Of a stretch of 64,000 bases of DNA, positions 8,615 through 17,294 are shown piece by piece (position 1 is the stretch's first letter; every line of letters starts with the position of its first letter). Source of the stretch: Christensenella sp964438705. GTDB lineage: Bacteria > Bacillota > Clostridia > Christensenellales > Christensenellaceae. The stretch spans positions 6,105 to 70,104 of the forward strand of contig CAYTKQ010000014.1 in NCBI GenBank assembly GCA_964438705.1. The letters run 5' to 3'. Under the pieces are notes generated by a model. That model saw only the letters and a list, made by a program, of their open reading frames with translations. It searched no databases and had not been told where the DNA came from. A program made the position numbers and the translations under genes.

Positions 8615-8655
8615 GCTTGTTTCCTCCAACCGTTTACATTAGGATATACCCTACT

Positions 8656-8684
8656 ATTATCGGTTATTTCTGCAATAAAGTCAA
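8656..8684 (-). promoter_or_regulatory. promoter of leuS
   Basis: Read leftward, TTGACT (8679-8684), a 17-base spacer and GATAAT (8656-8661), about 40 bases ahead of the leuS GTG. Confidence 0.6.
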
Positions 8685-8715
8685 TCGGCGGCAGCGTGAA
8701 AAAGCACATACAAAA

Positions 8716-8731
8716 AGGGCCTTTCGGCCCT
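8716..8731 (-). terminator. terminator of the kdp operon
   Basis: The stem AGGGCC, loop TTTC, GGCCCT is followed leftward by five T. It lies 21 bases after the kdpE stop. Confidence 0.75.
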
Positions 8732-8751
8732 CTTTCTTGTTTCTGTGTGCT

Positions 8752-9438
8752 CTATTCGTCCGCAAAGCGGTATCCGACGCCTACTTCTGTCATGATATAG
8801 CGCGGGCGCGTCGTGTCCTTTTCGATCTTGCGGCGGATGTTTGCCATGAAAACCCGCAGCGACTGGGAGTCGTCCACATATTCATACCCCCACACCTTCT
8901 TGTTGATGAAGCTGTGTGTGAGCACCTTTCCCTTATTTTCCACCAGCAGCGTCAGAAGTTTGTATTCGATGGGGGTAAGATGCACTTCCCCGTCGTCCAC
9001 ACTCACCCGCCGCTTTTCAAAATCGACCGTCAATCCGTCCATCACAAATTCCTCTTTTTCAGCGACAAGCGGCGTACGCTTTCTGAGCGCCACGCGGATG
9101 CGCGCCAAAAGCTCGCCGATGCTGAACGGCTTGGTGATGTAATCGTCTGCGCCCGCGTCGAGCGCCTCCACCTTTTCGCGTTCCTGCTCGCGCGCGGAAA
9201 CTACGATGACGGGCACGTCGGACGCCTCGCGCAGCTGGCGCAGCACCTCCAGCCCGTCGATATCGGGCAGCCCAAGGTCCAAAAGCACCACGTCCGGGCT
9301 GTTGGAGAGAAATAAGGAGATGCCCTCGATGCCCGTCTGCGCCGTTTCGAATCGGTATCCGTTCGTTTTCAGCGAAATGCTCAGAAAGTTGAGGATGGTC
9401 TTATCGTCCTCTATGATCAGGATCCGTGCGTTTTCCAT
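8752..9438 (-). CDS. kdpE: KdpE response regulator (OmpR/PhoB family)
   Basis: 228 residues from the ATG at 9438, chosen because GGAGGA lies eight bases upstream. A longer frame reaching 9510 overlaps the kinase gene without a ribosome site. The receiver domain (residues 1-120) has IIEDDK, the phospho-acceptor Asp in VVLLDLGLPDIDG, and the conserved Lys in DYITKPFSIGELLARI. The C-terminal winged helix includes LTPIEYKLLTLLVENKGKVLTH and the recognition helix region SQSLRVFMANIRRKIE. It is expected to activate kdpFABC when phosphorylated. It is the last gene of the kdp operon. Confidence 0.93.
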   Translation of the reverse strand: MENARILIIEDDKTILNFLSISLKTNGYRFETAQTGIEGISLFLSNSPDVVLLDLGLPDIDGLEVLRQLREASDVPVIVVSAREQEREKVEALDAGADDYITKPFSIGELLARIRVALRKRTPLVAEKEEFVMDGLTVDFEKRRVSVDDGEVHLTPIEYKLLTLLVENKGKVLTHSFINKKVWGYEYVDDSQSLRVFMANIRRKIEKDTTRPRYIMTEVGVGYRFADE

Positions 9439-9451
9439 TGCCTTCCTCCGT

Positions 9452-10927
9452 TCACATCGGCAGGGCAAACTTGAAGGTGGCCCCGCCCGATTCATTGTTG
9501 CGCGCGGCAATCACCCCGCCGTGCGCCTCCACGATGGATTTGCAGATGCCAAGCCCAATGCCCATGCCCCGCTTCGCGTCCGCGCTTTTTGCAGGCGCTG
9601 TCACAAAGTGATCAAACACCTTGTCAAGAATCGTTGGATCGATGCCCGCGCCGTCGTCTGATACCTCAAACACCATATATCCGTTGTCCGGGTACGCACG
9701 CAGCGCGATATGTGCGCCGTCCGGCGTATGCTTCATGGCATTGTCCAGCAAATTGACAAGCACCTGTATGATGAGCCTGCCGTCCATGCGCACCTCCACC
9801 ACCTCGTCGGGCACATTGATTTTGATGACTTTGTCTGTCTTGATACGGGATACGCGGCGATATGCCTCGCCCACGATGTCGTCAATGACTTCTCCCTGCT
9901 TATTAAGCGCCACCCCGTCTTCGCTGATGCGGGTCATGTTCAGCAGATTTTCCACCATATTACTCAGCCACAGCGCATCATTTCCAATACCGTTCACAAG
10001 GCTCAAAATCTCTTCCGGTGAAAGATTCGTGAGGCTGTGCGCAATGAAGTCCGCCGACCCTGCGATGCCTGTGAGCGGCGTACGCAGATCGTGCGAGACC
10101 GCACGCAGCAAATTGTTCCTCAGCTGTTCCTTTTCGATGCGCACCTTGCTTTCCGCCTCTTGACGGTAGAGCGTTTCGCGCTCCATCGCGCCGGATATCT
10201 GCGAAACCACCATGCGCGTCAACAGCAGCTCGTCATCCCTAACGGGCGCGTCTGCGCAGTGCACGCCCGCCACGCCAAACACGTTCCCGCCGCTCCGAAG
10301 CGGCAAATACAGCCATGCTGCCTCCGGAAAATATTCCGTTTTGCACCCGCATGGCTTCACATTTTCAAAGCACCATCGCGCGGCACGGTTGTCTTCTTCT
10401 GCCTCCAAAGCGCCGCGCGGCGTGAAATCGTCGCTTGTATAAATGATCGCCTGACGGTTCTGCGCCTTGGAAAGACCATAGAGCCCGTGCGCCACAATGT
10501 TTTCCATACCGGAGATGTTCAGAAATCCGGAGCTGAGCTCATAGAGCGCCGCCATCTGCTTTTCCCTGCGCCGCGCATCCGCGATGTGCTGATGCAGCTT
10601 GTTGGTGAGCGTACTCACGATAAACGAGCCCACCAGCAAAATCACGAGCGTCACCACATAATTGGGGTCATAAACTTGCAGCGTCATGGTGGGCGCGGTA
10701 AAAAAGAAGTTGTACGCAAGGATGCTGACGATCGACGCGGCGATGCCATATACAAGCGTCTCCGTCACGAGCGTCACCAGCAGCACCCCCACCAGATAGA
10801 TCATGGAGATATTTTCCGTGCGCAGGCCCGCCAATTGAAACAGATACCCGGCCGCCGTGCAAACGGCAAGAATGCCCGCCGTTTTCAATATGTTGATACA
10901 CACCGTTTTTTTCATGTTCTTTTCCAT
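9452..10927 (-). CDS. KdpD C-terminal half: membrane sensor histidine kinase
   Basis: 491 residues. Four closely spaced membrane helices (about residues 10-115, DUF4118 type, with TENISMIYLVGVLLV and YNFFFTAPTMTL) are followed by a GAF-like domain, then the dimerisation helix with VSHDLRTPLTG (phospho-His), the N box NLLDNAMKHTP and G boxes DDGAGI and GMGIGLGICK. It lacks the KdpD N-terminal ATP-binding and universal-stress domains, which lie on the preceding gene. The two reading frames are the same and only one TAG codon plus 15 sense codons separate them. A ribosome site (AGGA, seven bases ahead of the ATG) supports separate translation. It presumably pairs with the upstream protein to form a two-chain KdpD acting on KdpE. 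Confidence 0.9.
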   Translation of the reverse strand: MEKNMKKTVCINILKTAGILAVCTAAGYLFQLAGLRTENISMIYLVGVLLVTLVTETLVYGIAASIVSILAYNFFFTAPTMTLQVYDPNYVVTLVILLVGSFIVSTLTNKLHQHIADARRREKQMAALYELSSGFLNISGMENIVAHGLYGLSKAQNRQAIIYTSDDFTPRGALEAEEDNRAARWCFENVKPCGCKTEYFPEAAWLYLPLRSGGNVFGVAGVHCADAPVRDDELLLTRMVVSQISGAMERETLYRQEAESKVRIEKEQLRNNLLRAVSHDLRTPLTGIAGSADFIAHSLTNLSPEEILSLVNGIGNDALWLSNMVENLLNMTRISEDGVALNKQGEVIDDIVGEAYRRVSRIKTDKVIKINVPDEVVEVRMDGRLIIQVLVNLLDNAMKHTPDGAHIALRAYPDNGYMVFEVSDDGAGIDPTILDKVFDHFVTAPAKSADAKRGMGIGLGICKSIVEAHGGVIAARNNESGGATFKFALPM

Positions 10928-10972
10928 ACTGATTCCTATTGTAATGGATTCTACAGAATCCGCAACCCTTTT

Positions 10973-12658
10973 CTATTTCTGCTCCTTGTTCCACGTTTCG
11001 CGCAGCTTCTCACGCTGCACCTCCAGATTATATTTCAATTGCTCGTCAGAGAGTCTTTGCCGTTCGAGCGCCATCGCGATCTGCGAAGCGATCATGCGCA
11101 GCAGCATGCGCTGATCCTGTGTGAGGAGGCCCTTTTTGCACGAAATGCCCATCACCCCCAGCACCGCCCCCTGCGACATAATGGGCATATAGAACGCCCC
11201 CGCGCCCATCAGCGTATCCGTACCCGCCCCCGCGCGCTTTTTGTTGATCAGCACCCATTTGGCGACCGCTTTCTCATCATCATCGAGCAAGAAGGACGCA
11301 TCTGTGTCATATTCCGTCTGCCAAAACATGCCCGGCCTGTCCATATCCTGCAAATAGAAAATGACCGACCGCTCCAAAATACGTGAAATATATTCGTTCA
11401 TCGCGGAGATCACATGATTGAGGCCCCGCGTCGCGAGAAGTTTTTTGCTGATCTCATAAAGAATCTGTGTGCGCTGCTCCAGCAGCCCGAAATCCTGCCG
11501 TTTGTCGGGCTTGCGGCGGGCGTTGAAGGTGCCCGCGTTGTCGGAATCGGGGATAATGTGTATTTCCGCGCCGTGCACAAGGCCAATGAGCCTGTCCTCG
11601 AAATCCTCACGGAAAAAATCGCGCAGACGTTTTTTGTTGCGGCTTTTTCCGATGATGATATCCGTCGCCCCCGTGAGGTTTGCATATCCCGCCACCACGT
11701 CCACAACGTCTTCTCCATACATGCTCACGACCTCCGCGCCCAGCTGCTCGGCAAGGTTCATATGATCGCGCAGCAGCTTTCCCTGCTCGGGAGTCAGCTT
11801 TGTGCGCGTTTCCACATAGAGCGCCTCCCACTTTGCGTGATAGGCCTCTGCCATACGCGCACCCACACGCACGTTTTTTGACGACGAGGGAGACGGGGAA
11901 AGCAGCACAAGCAGCTTTGCGCTCACGCGCTTATCCTCCGCGCATCCATCCCGCCCATAAATGCGGTCCGCCGTGCGGCGCATGGATATCTCGCGCAGGG
12001 TGGAAAGGTTCTGGCGGGTGAAAAAGTTGTTCATCGCCGTCACCACGCGCTCGGGACGGTATATCTTTCCGTCCTCAAATCGCTTGAGCAATTCCTCCGG
12101 CTCGATGTCCACAAGCTCCACCCTGTCCGCGCGGTCAAAGATGTAATCCGGAATGGTCTCGCGCACCTCGATGTGCGTGATCTCCCGGATCACATCGTTC
12201 AGGCTTTCCAAATGCTGCACGTTCACCGTGGTATATACGTCGATGCCCGCGTTCAAAAGCTCTTCCACATCCTGATACCGCTTCTTGTTACGCACGCCAA
12301 TGGCATTCGTATGCGCCAGCTCGTCCACCAGCACAAGCTGCGGTGCGCGCCGCAATACAGCATCCAGATCAAATTCTTTGAGCTCGATGCTTTTGTAGGG
12401 TACGGTTTTGACGGGCAGTACATTCAAGCCGTCAAGAAGACGCATCGTCTCTTCGCGGGTGTGCGGCTCGATATACCCCACCAGCACATCCGTTCCGTTT
12501 TCCAGCAAATCGTGCGCTTCACGCAGCATGGAATACGTCTTGCCCACACCCGCCGAATATCCAAAAAATATTTTGAGCCTGCCCGATTTTTTGCTTTCGG
12601 CGCTCTTCACCTGTCGCAGCAGCTCGTCCGGATTGGGCCTCATCTCTTCATCTAACAT
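10973..12658 (-). CDS. kdpD: KdpD N-terminal half: KdpD ATP-binding, USP and GAF domains
   Basis: 561 residues. The KdpD sensor domain (about 28-240) opens with the P-loop FGYSAGVGKTYSM and includes VLVDELAHTNAIG and TTVNVQHLESLNDV, all typical of KdpD. A universal-stress-protein domain follows (about 250-370, KLLVLLSPSPSSS to IGKSRNKKRLRDFF), then a GAF domain (about 395-540), and a coiled tail ending TWNKEQK before TAG. There is no membrane or kinase region, so this is a soluble sensor half. Both halves carry a GAF domain, so the pair is not simply one ordinary KdpD cut in two. The frame continues past the TAG into the kinase gene. Confidence 0.9.
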   Translation of the reverse strand: MLDEEMRPNPDELLRQVKSAESKKSGRLKIFFGYSAGVGKTYSMLREAHDLLENGTDVLVGYIEPHTREETMRLLDGLNVLPVKTVPYKSIELKEFDLDAVLRRAPQLVLVDELAHTNAIGVRNKKRYQDVEELLNAGIDVYTTVNVQHLESLNDVIREITHIEVRETIPDYIFDRADRVELVDIEPEELLKRFEDGKIYRPERVVTAMNNFFTRQNLSTLREISMRRTADRIYGRDGCAEDKRVSAKLLVLLSPSPSSSKNVRVGARMAEAYHAKWEALYVETRTKLTPEQGKLLRDHMNLAEQLGAEVVSMYGEDVVDVVAGYANLTGATDIIIGKSRNKKRLRDFFREDFEDRLIGLVHGAEIHIIPDSDNAGTFNARRKPDKRQDFGLLEQRTQILYEISKKLLATRGLNHVISAMNEYISRILERSVIFYLQDMDRPGMFWQTEYDTDASFLLDDDEKAVAKWVLINKKRAGAGTDTLMGAGAFYMPIMSQGAVLGVMGISCKKGLLTQDQRMLLRMIASQIAMALERQRLSDEQLKYNLEVQREKLRETWNKEQK

Positions 12659-12670
12659 GATTTTGCCCTC

Positions 12671-13240
12671 TTAGTTCAGCTTTCCGTCCAACTCGAGATT
12701 CACCATCAGCACATTGACACGCTCTTCGCCCATGAACCCGAGCGTTTTGCCCTCCGTGTGCTTTGCGATCGCTTCACGCACCGCCTCTTCACTCATATGA
12801 CGCTCCCGCGCGATACGCGGCACTTGATATTCCGCTGCCGCAGGTGAGATGTGCGGGTCTACCCCGCTGCCCGACGCGGTCACGAGATCCATGGGGATGT
12901 CATTCGTGTTGCCCGGATCGAGCGCGTGCCACCACGCCACGCGTTCTTCAACAAGCGCCTGCTGCTCCTCGCTAACAGGAGAGAGGTTTGTGGGCGAGCC
13001 CGTATCCGGCCTGCCGATCAGGTATTCGGGCTGTGTGAAGGTCTGCGCGATCATCGCAGAACCGATCACCGTGCCGTCCTCAGCCTTTTGGAGGCTTCCG
13101 TTTGCCTGCTCCGGCATCAGCAGCTGGCCCACGCCCGTCATAACGAGCGGATAGATCAATCCGCATATCAATGTCAACACAAGGGCGCATATCAGTGCGG
13201 GGAACCATACGCCCTGCTTTTTCTTTGTTTTTTCTTCCAT
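12671..13240 (-). CDS. kdpC: potassium-transporting ATPase subunit C
   Basis: 189 residues. One N-terminal membrane anchor (ALICALVLTLICGLIYPLVM) and an outer domain with QTFTQPEYLIGRPD, the signature VTASGSGVDPHISPAAA, and EERVNVLMVNLELD near the end. KdpC stabilises the KdpFABC complex. It lies 14 bases after kdpB and 12 bases before the KdpD half, in operon order. Confidence 0.96.
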   Translation of the reverse strand: MEEKTKKKQGVWFPALICALVLTLICGLIYPLVMTGVGQLLMPEQANGSLQKAEDGTVIGSAMIAQTFTQPEYLIGRPDTGSPTNLSPVSEEQQALVEERVAWWHALDPGNTNDIPMDLVTASGSGVDPHISPAAAEYQVPRIARERHMSEEAVREAIAKHTEGKTLGFMGEERVNVLMVNLELDGKLN

Positions 13241-13254
13241 TGCTTCGACCTCCC

Positions 13255-15303
13255 TTATACGATCCCGATAAACGTAAGCAGCATATCCAGCAGTTTGATG
13301 GCGATGAACGGTGCGATCACACCGCCCAGTCCATACACGAGCATATTGTGTCCCAATATCTTCTTCGCCGGTTTTTCCGTATATTTCACGCCCTTGAGCG
13401 CCAGCGGGATCAATGCGACGATGATCGCCGCGTTATAGATGATCGCCGCGAGGATCGCCGTCGTCGCGCTTGTGAGTCCCATAAAGTTCAATGCCGCAAG
13501 CTGCGGGAATATGCCCGCGAACAGCACCGGAATGATCGCAAAGTATTTTGCGATGTCGTTGGCGATGGAGAAGGTCGTCAGCGAACCGCGCGTCATCAAA
13601 AGCTGTTTGCCGATGCGCACCACGTCGATGAGCTTGGTGGGGCTGGAATCGAGGTCCACCATGTTGCCCGCTTCCTTTGCCGCCTGCGTGCCCGAGTTCA
13701 TGGCCACCGCAACATCCGCCTGCGCCAGCGCGGGCGCATCGTTCGTACCGTCGCCCGTCATGGCGACGAGGTGCCCCTCCGCTTGATATTTGCGGATCAG
13801 CGCCAGCTTGGCTTCGGGCGTCGCCTCCGCCATAAAGTCGTCCACGCCTGCCTCCGCCGCGATCGCCGCCGCGGTGGTCGGGTTGTCTCCGGTGATCATG
13901 ATGGTTTTGATGCCCATCTTGCGCAGATCGCCAAATTTTTCCTTGACCCCGTTTTTGACGATGTCTTTCAAATAGATCACGCCCATCACCTTGCCGTTTT
14001 TTGCGACGACGAGCGGCGTTCCTCCCATTTCGGCGACTTCGCGCACCAGCCTTTCACAGTCCTCCGGGTAATGCCCGCCGCACTGTGCAACATAATCCCT
14101 GATTGCCTCCGCCGCGCCTTTGCGAATGGCATCACCCTTCCAGTTGACGCCGCTCATGCGTGTCTTGGCGGAAAATTCGATGAATTCAGCATCCTTTAAG
14201 AGATCACGTCCGCGGATGTTGAACCGCTCCTTTGCGAGCACCACGATGCTCCTGCCCTCCGCAGTCTCGTCTGCGATGGAGGAAAGCTGTGCCGCGTCCG
14301 CAAGTTCCTGCTCGCTCACGCCCGATACGGGCAAAAACGCGCTCGCCTGCCTGTTTCCAAGTGTGATGGTTCCTGTTTTATCGAGCAGCAGCACGTCCAC
14401 ATCTCCTGCCGCTTCAATGGCGCGTCCGCTCATGGCAAGCACATTCGCCTGGTTGAGCCGGCTCATGCCCGCGATGCCGATGGCGGAAAGCAGTGCGCCG
14501 ATTGTCGTGGGCGCAAGGCACACAAGCAATGCCGCCACATTTGTTAGGCTGATCGCGCTGCCCGCGCCCTCCAGCTTGCTGACAAACGCAGACAGCGGAA
14601 GCAATGTGGCGCATACGATCAGGAAAATGATGGTGAGTGTCACCAAAAGGATTTGAAGCGCGATTTCGTTGGGCGTTTTTTTGCGCGCGGCACCCTCCAC
14701 CATCGCAATCATCTTGTCGAGAAAGCTTTCGCCCGCCTTGGCGGTGACCTTTATGATCAGCCAGTCGGACACCACTGTGGTTCCGCCCGTGACCGCGCTG
14801 CGGTCTCCGCCCGATTCACGGATGACGGGTGCGGATTCACCTGTGATGGCGCTTTCATCCACCGATGCAACGCCGTCGATCACTTCGCCATCCATGGGGA
14901 TCTGCTCATTTGTGCATACCAGCACGATGTCGCCCGGCCGAAGATCGTTTGATACGACCTCCGCAAACGGCGCGTTTACATCGGCGTGCTCTAATTTTTT
15001 GGCAATGACATCCCGCCGCGCCTTTTTAAGGCTCGAGGCCTGCGCCCGTCCGCGTCCTTCCGCAATGGCCTCGGCGACGTTGGCAAACAGCACCGTGAAC
15101 CATAGGATGAGGGCAATTGTAAGCACATACCACGGCGCTTCCTCGCGCAGCCCCGCAAAACCCAGGAAGTAGAGCACTGTCACAAAAATCGCACCGATAT
15201 AGACCACGAACATCACAGGGTTTTTGACCTGCACGCGCGGCGATAATTTTTTAAAGGACTGCACCATCGCATCGCCCATGATGCTTTGTCTTTTTTCTTT
15301 CAT
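13255..15303 (-). CDS. kdpB: potassium-transporting P-type ATPase subunit B
   Basis: 682 residues, normal KdpB length. It is the ATP-hydrolysing subunit: the TGESAPV actuator loop, the phosphorylation motif DKTGTITLGNRQ near residue 306, the hinge MTGDGTNDAPALAQADVAVAMNSGT, and the final membrane helices. It starts with MKEKRQS and lies 12 bases downstream of kdpA. All catalytic motifs look intact. Confidence 0.97.
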   Translation of the reverse strand: MKEKRQSIMGDAMVQSFKKLSPRVQVKNPVMFVVYIGAIFVTVLYFLGFAGLREEAPWYVLTIALILWFTVLFANVAEAIAEGRGRAQASSLKKARRDVIAKKLEHADVNAPFAEVVSNDLRPGDIVLVCTNEQIPMDGEVIDGVASVDESAITGESAPVIRESGGDRSAVTGGTTVVSDWLIIKVTAKAGESFLDKMIAMVEGAARKKTPNEIALQILLVTLTIIFLIVCATLLPLSAFVSKLEGAGSAISLTNVAALLVCLAPTTIGALLSAIGIAGMSRLNQANVLAMSGRAIEAAGDVDVLLLDKTGTITLGNRQASAFLPVSGVSEQELADAAQLSSIADETAEGRSIVVLAKERFNIRGRDLLKDAEFIEFSAKTRMSGVNWKGDAIRKGAAEAIRDYVAQCGGHYPEDCERLVREVAEMGGTPLVVAKNGKVMGVIYLKDIVKNGVKEKFGDLRKMGIKTIMITGDNPTTAAAIAAEAGVDDFMAEATPEAKLALIRKYQAEGHLVAMTGDGTNDAPALAQADVAVAMNSGTQAAKEAGNMVDLDSSPTKLIDVVRIGKQLLMTRGSLTTFSIANDIAKYFAIIPVLFAGIFPQLAALNFMGLTSATTAILAAIIYNAAIIVALIPLALKGVKYTEKPAKKILGHNMLVYGLGGVIAPFIAIKLLDMLLTFIGIV

Positions 15304-15315
15304 GTTTATCTCCTT

Positions 15316-16995
15316 TTAACCCAGTGTCTGGAAAAATTCCGCGATCGGTCCCAACGCAAGCGCGGGCAGGAACGTTAGCGCGCCGACGATGAACACCACG
15401 ATGAGCAGCAGGAACACGAAAGTTCCGTTTGTCGTGGAAAGCGTTCCGTCTGAAGCCGGGATGCGTTTTTTCTTCGCGAGGTTTCCGCCCAGCAGCACAG
15501 CGGCCGTCATGGGGATAAATCGTACGATGAGCATGATCGAGCCGATCATGAAGTTGTTGTACGGATTGTTGGCGTCATAACCCGCGAACGCGCTTCCGTT
15601 GTTTGCCGCGCCCGAAGTGTAGGCATACAGCATCTCCGAATATCCGTGTGCTCCGCTGTTTGTAAGCCATTGCGTCGCATGAGGTATCAGCGACGTGATC
15701 GCCGTGCCCAAAAGCAGGCAGATGGGCGGCACAAGAATCACCAGACACACCATCTTCATGTCGTAAGCCTCGATCTTTTTGCCCAAATACTCCGGCGTAC
15801 GGCCAACCATCAGCCCCGCAATGAACACCGCGAGGATGGCGAACGCCAGCATGCCGTAAAGCCCGCTGCCTACGCCGCCGAAGATGATCTCGCCAAGCAT
15901 CATGAGGAACATCGCAATGCCACCGCCGAGCGGCGTGAAGCTGTCGTGCATCGAGTTGACCGACCCGTTCGACGCGGCGGTCGTGACTGCGGCCCACAGT
16001 GCGGAGCCGTTCACACCGTTTCTAATCTCTTTTCCTTCCATGCTGCCCGCAGCGGCTACGCCTTCAAACTGCGGTCCCGCCATGTTTTCGCTTAAGGTCA
16101 CGCCCACAAGCGCAAGGATGAAGATGATGAGCATCACGATGAAGATGGCGCGGCCCTGTTTGGAATCCTTCACCATCTTTCCAAAGGTAAAGCACAGCGC
16201 CGCCGGAATGAGGAAGATGCTGAAGCACTCCACAAAGTTGGAAAGCGGCGAAGCGTTTTCAAACGGGAACGCGGAGTTGACGCCGAAGAAGCCGCCGCCG
16301 TTCGTGCCCAGCTGTTTGATGGCGATCTGGCTGGCCGCAGGGCCCATTGGCAGAATCTGTTCTCCGCCCTCAAGCGTGGTCACGCTTACATAAGCGTTCA
16401 GGTTTTGCACCACACCCTGCGAAATAATGATCAGCGTTACGATCACCGACAGGGGAAGCAGCACATAATAGGTGCATTTCACAAGATCGACCCAAAAATT
16501 TCCCACAGTGGGCGTTTCCTTGCGTGAAAACCCGCGCATCAGCGCAAACAGCACCGCAATGCCCGTGGCTGCGGAAACGAAGTTTTGCACCGTAAGCCCC
16601 GCCATCTGTGTAAGATACGAGAGGGTCGATTCCCCCGAATACGCCTGCCAGTTTGTGTTGGATACAAAGCTCGCCGTTGTGTTATAGGCAAGGTCTACGG
16701 TTGTGCCCGGAAGGCTCTCCGGGTTGAGAGGCAGCGACCCCTGAAAGAGGTGCAGCAAAAAGCAGATCGCGAAGCCGAACACCGAAAAAGCGATCGCGCT
16801 GAGCGCGTATTTGCCAGCAGTCTGTTCCTGTGACGAGTCGATGCGCATGACCTTATAGGTGAAACGCTCCATCGCCGCAATCGGCTTCCATGTGAGTGAC
16901 CCATTCATCACCTTATAGATATAGATGCCGAGCGGCAGCCCGATCCCAACTAGCGCAATGATGAATATAATGTTCTGCAATACTCCTCCGCTCAT
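15316..16995 (-). CDS. kdpA: potassium-transporting ATPase subunit A
   Basis: 559 residues from the ATG at 16995, preceded by a G-rich ribosome site and overlapping the kdpF stop codon (ATGA). It is the potassium-binding channel-like subunit with four selectivity-filter-like repeats, among them YNTTASFVSNTNWQ, QLGTNGGGFFGVNSAFPFENA and YAYTSGAANNGSAFAG. About ten membrane spans are visible. A longer frame to 17100 would overrun kdpF and is not the real start. Confidence 0.97.
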   Translation of the reverse strand: MSGGVLQNIIFIIALVGIGLPLGIYIYKVMNGSLTWKPIAAMERFTYKVMRIDSSQEQTAGKYALSAIAFSVFGFAICFLLHLFQGSLPLNPESLPGTTVDLAYNTTASFVSNTNWQAYSGESTLSYLTQMAGLTVQNFVSAATGIAVLFALMRGFSRKETPTVGNFWVDLVKCTYYVLLPLSVIVTLIIISQGVVQNLNAYVSVTTLEGGEQILPMGPAASQIAIKQLGTNGGGFFGVNSAFPFENASPLSNFVECFSIFLIPAALCFTFGKMVKDSKQGRAIFIVMLIIFILALVGVTLSENMAGPQFEGVAAAGSMEGKEIRNGVNGSALWAAVTTAASNGSVNSMHDSFTPLGGGIAMFLMMLGEIIFGGVGSGLYGMLAFAILAVFIAGLMVGRTPEYLGKKIEAYDMKMVCLVILVPPICLLLGTAITSLIPHATQWLTNSGAHGYSEMLYAYTSGAANNGSAFAGYDANNPYNNFMIGSIMLIVRFIPMTAAVLLGGNLAKKKRIPASDGTLSTTNGTFVFLLLIVVFIVGALTFLPALALGPIAEFFQTLG

Positions 16996-17081
16996 AGATT
17001 TTCCCCCTTGAACAATACGGCGAATAGATAGCCAAGCAGCGCCAGGCAAAGAATTCCCGCAATGATCATGATCGTTCCCAT
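16992..17081 (-). CDS. kdpF: KdpF small membrane subunit
   Basis: 29 codons, beginning MGTIMIIAGI and ending FKGENL, then TGA overlapping the kdpA ATG. It is a single hydrophobic helix, as in KdpF, which packs against KdpA/KdpB and stabilises the complex. A perfect AGGAGG sits ten bases before its ATG. Position, size and composition all match. Confidence 0.85.
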   Translation of the reverse strand: MGTIMIIAGILCLALLGYLFAVLFKGENL

Positions 17082-17117
17082 ACTGTTTTTCCTCCTGCAA
17101 ATGTTTTTACACTAGGG

Positions 17118-17184
17118 ATTATAGAGGTTTTTTGATTAATGTGGTGTTAAGATGAAACGGATGGCGTTAAGATGCTGTTAAGAT
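17118..17184 (-). promoter_or_regulatory. kdp promoter with three direct repeats, candidate KdpE site
   Basis: Read leftward, a TATAAT at 17118-17123 lies about 37 bases before the kdpF ATG, with no good -35 hexamer. In its place are three copies of ATCTTAAC (17146-17153, 17166-17173, 17177-17184). Two are 11 bp apart and the outer one 20 bp away. OmpR/PhoB-type regulators bind tandem repeats at about 11-bp spacing overlapping the -35 region, so a KdpE operator is a reasonable inference. Confidence 0.55.
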
Positions 17185-17247
17185 TGCGGCGGCCCCCTCG
17201 CGAATAAACTGCGGGAAATGATCGTCAAAAAATAAGTTTTCGGCACA

Positions 17248-17284
17248 CAAAAAAACCGCCGCACAATGTGAAATGCGACGGCTC
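17248..17284 (-). terminator. terminator of the hexuloisomerase gene
   Basis: Leftward, an 8-bp stem (CCGTCGCA with TGCGGCGG, one wobble pair) followed by seven T, directly after the stop at 17295. Confidence 0.7.
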
Positions 17285-17294
17285 TTTTTATGCG

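Noticed and set aside
8615..8751. T-box leader for leuS
   Set aside because: The region is only about 135 bases, is partly the kdp terminator, and lacks the T-box sequence and specifier arm.
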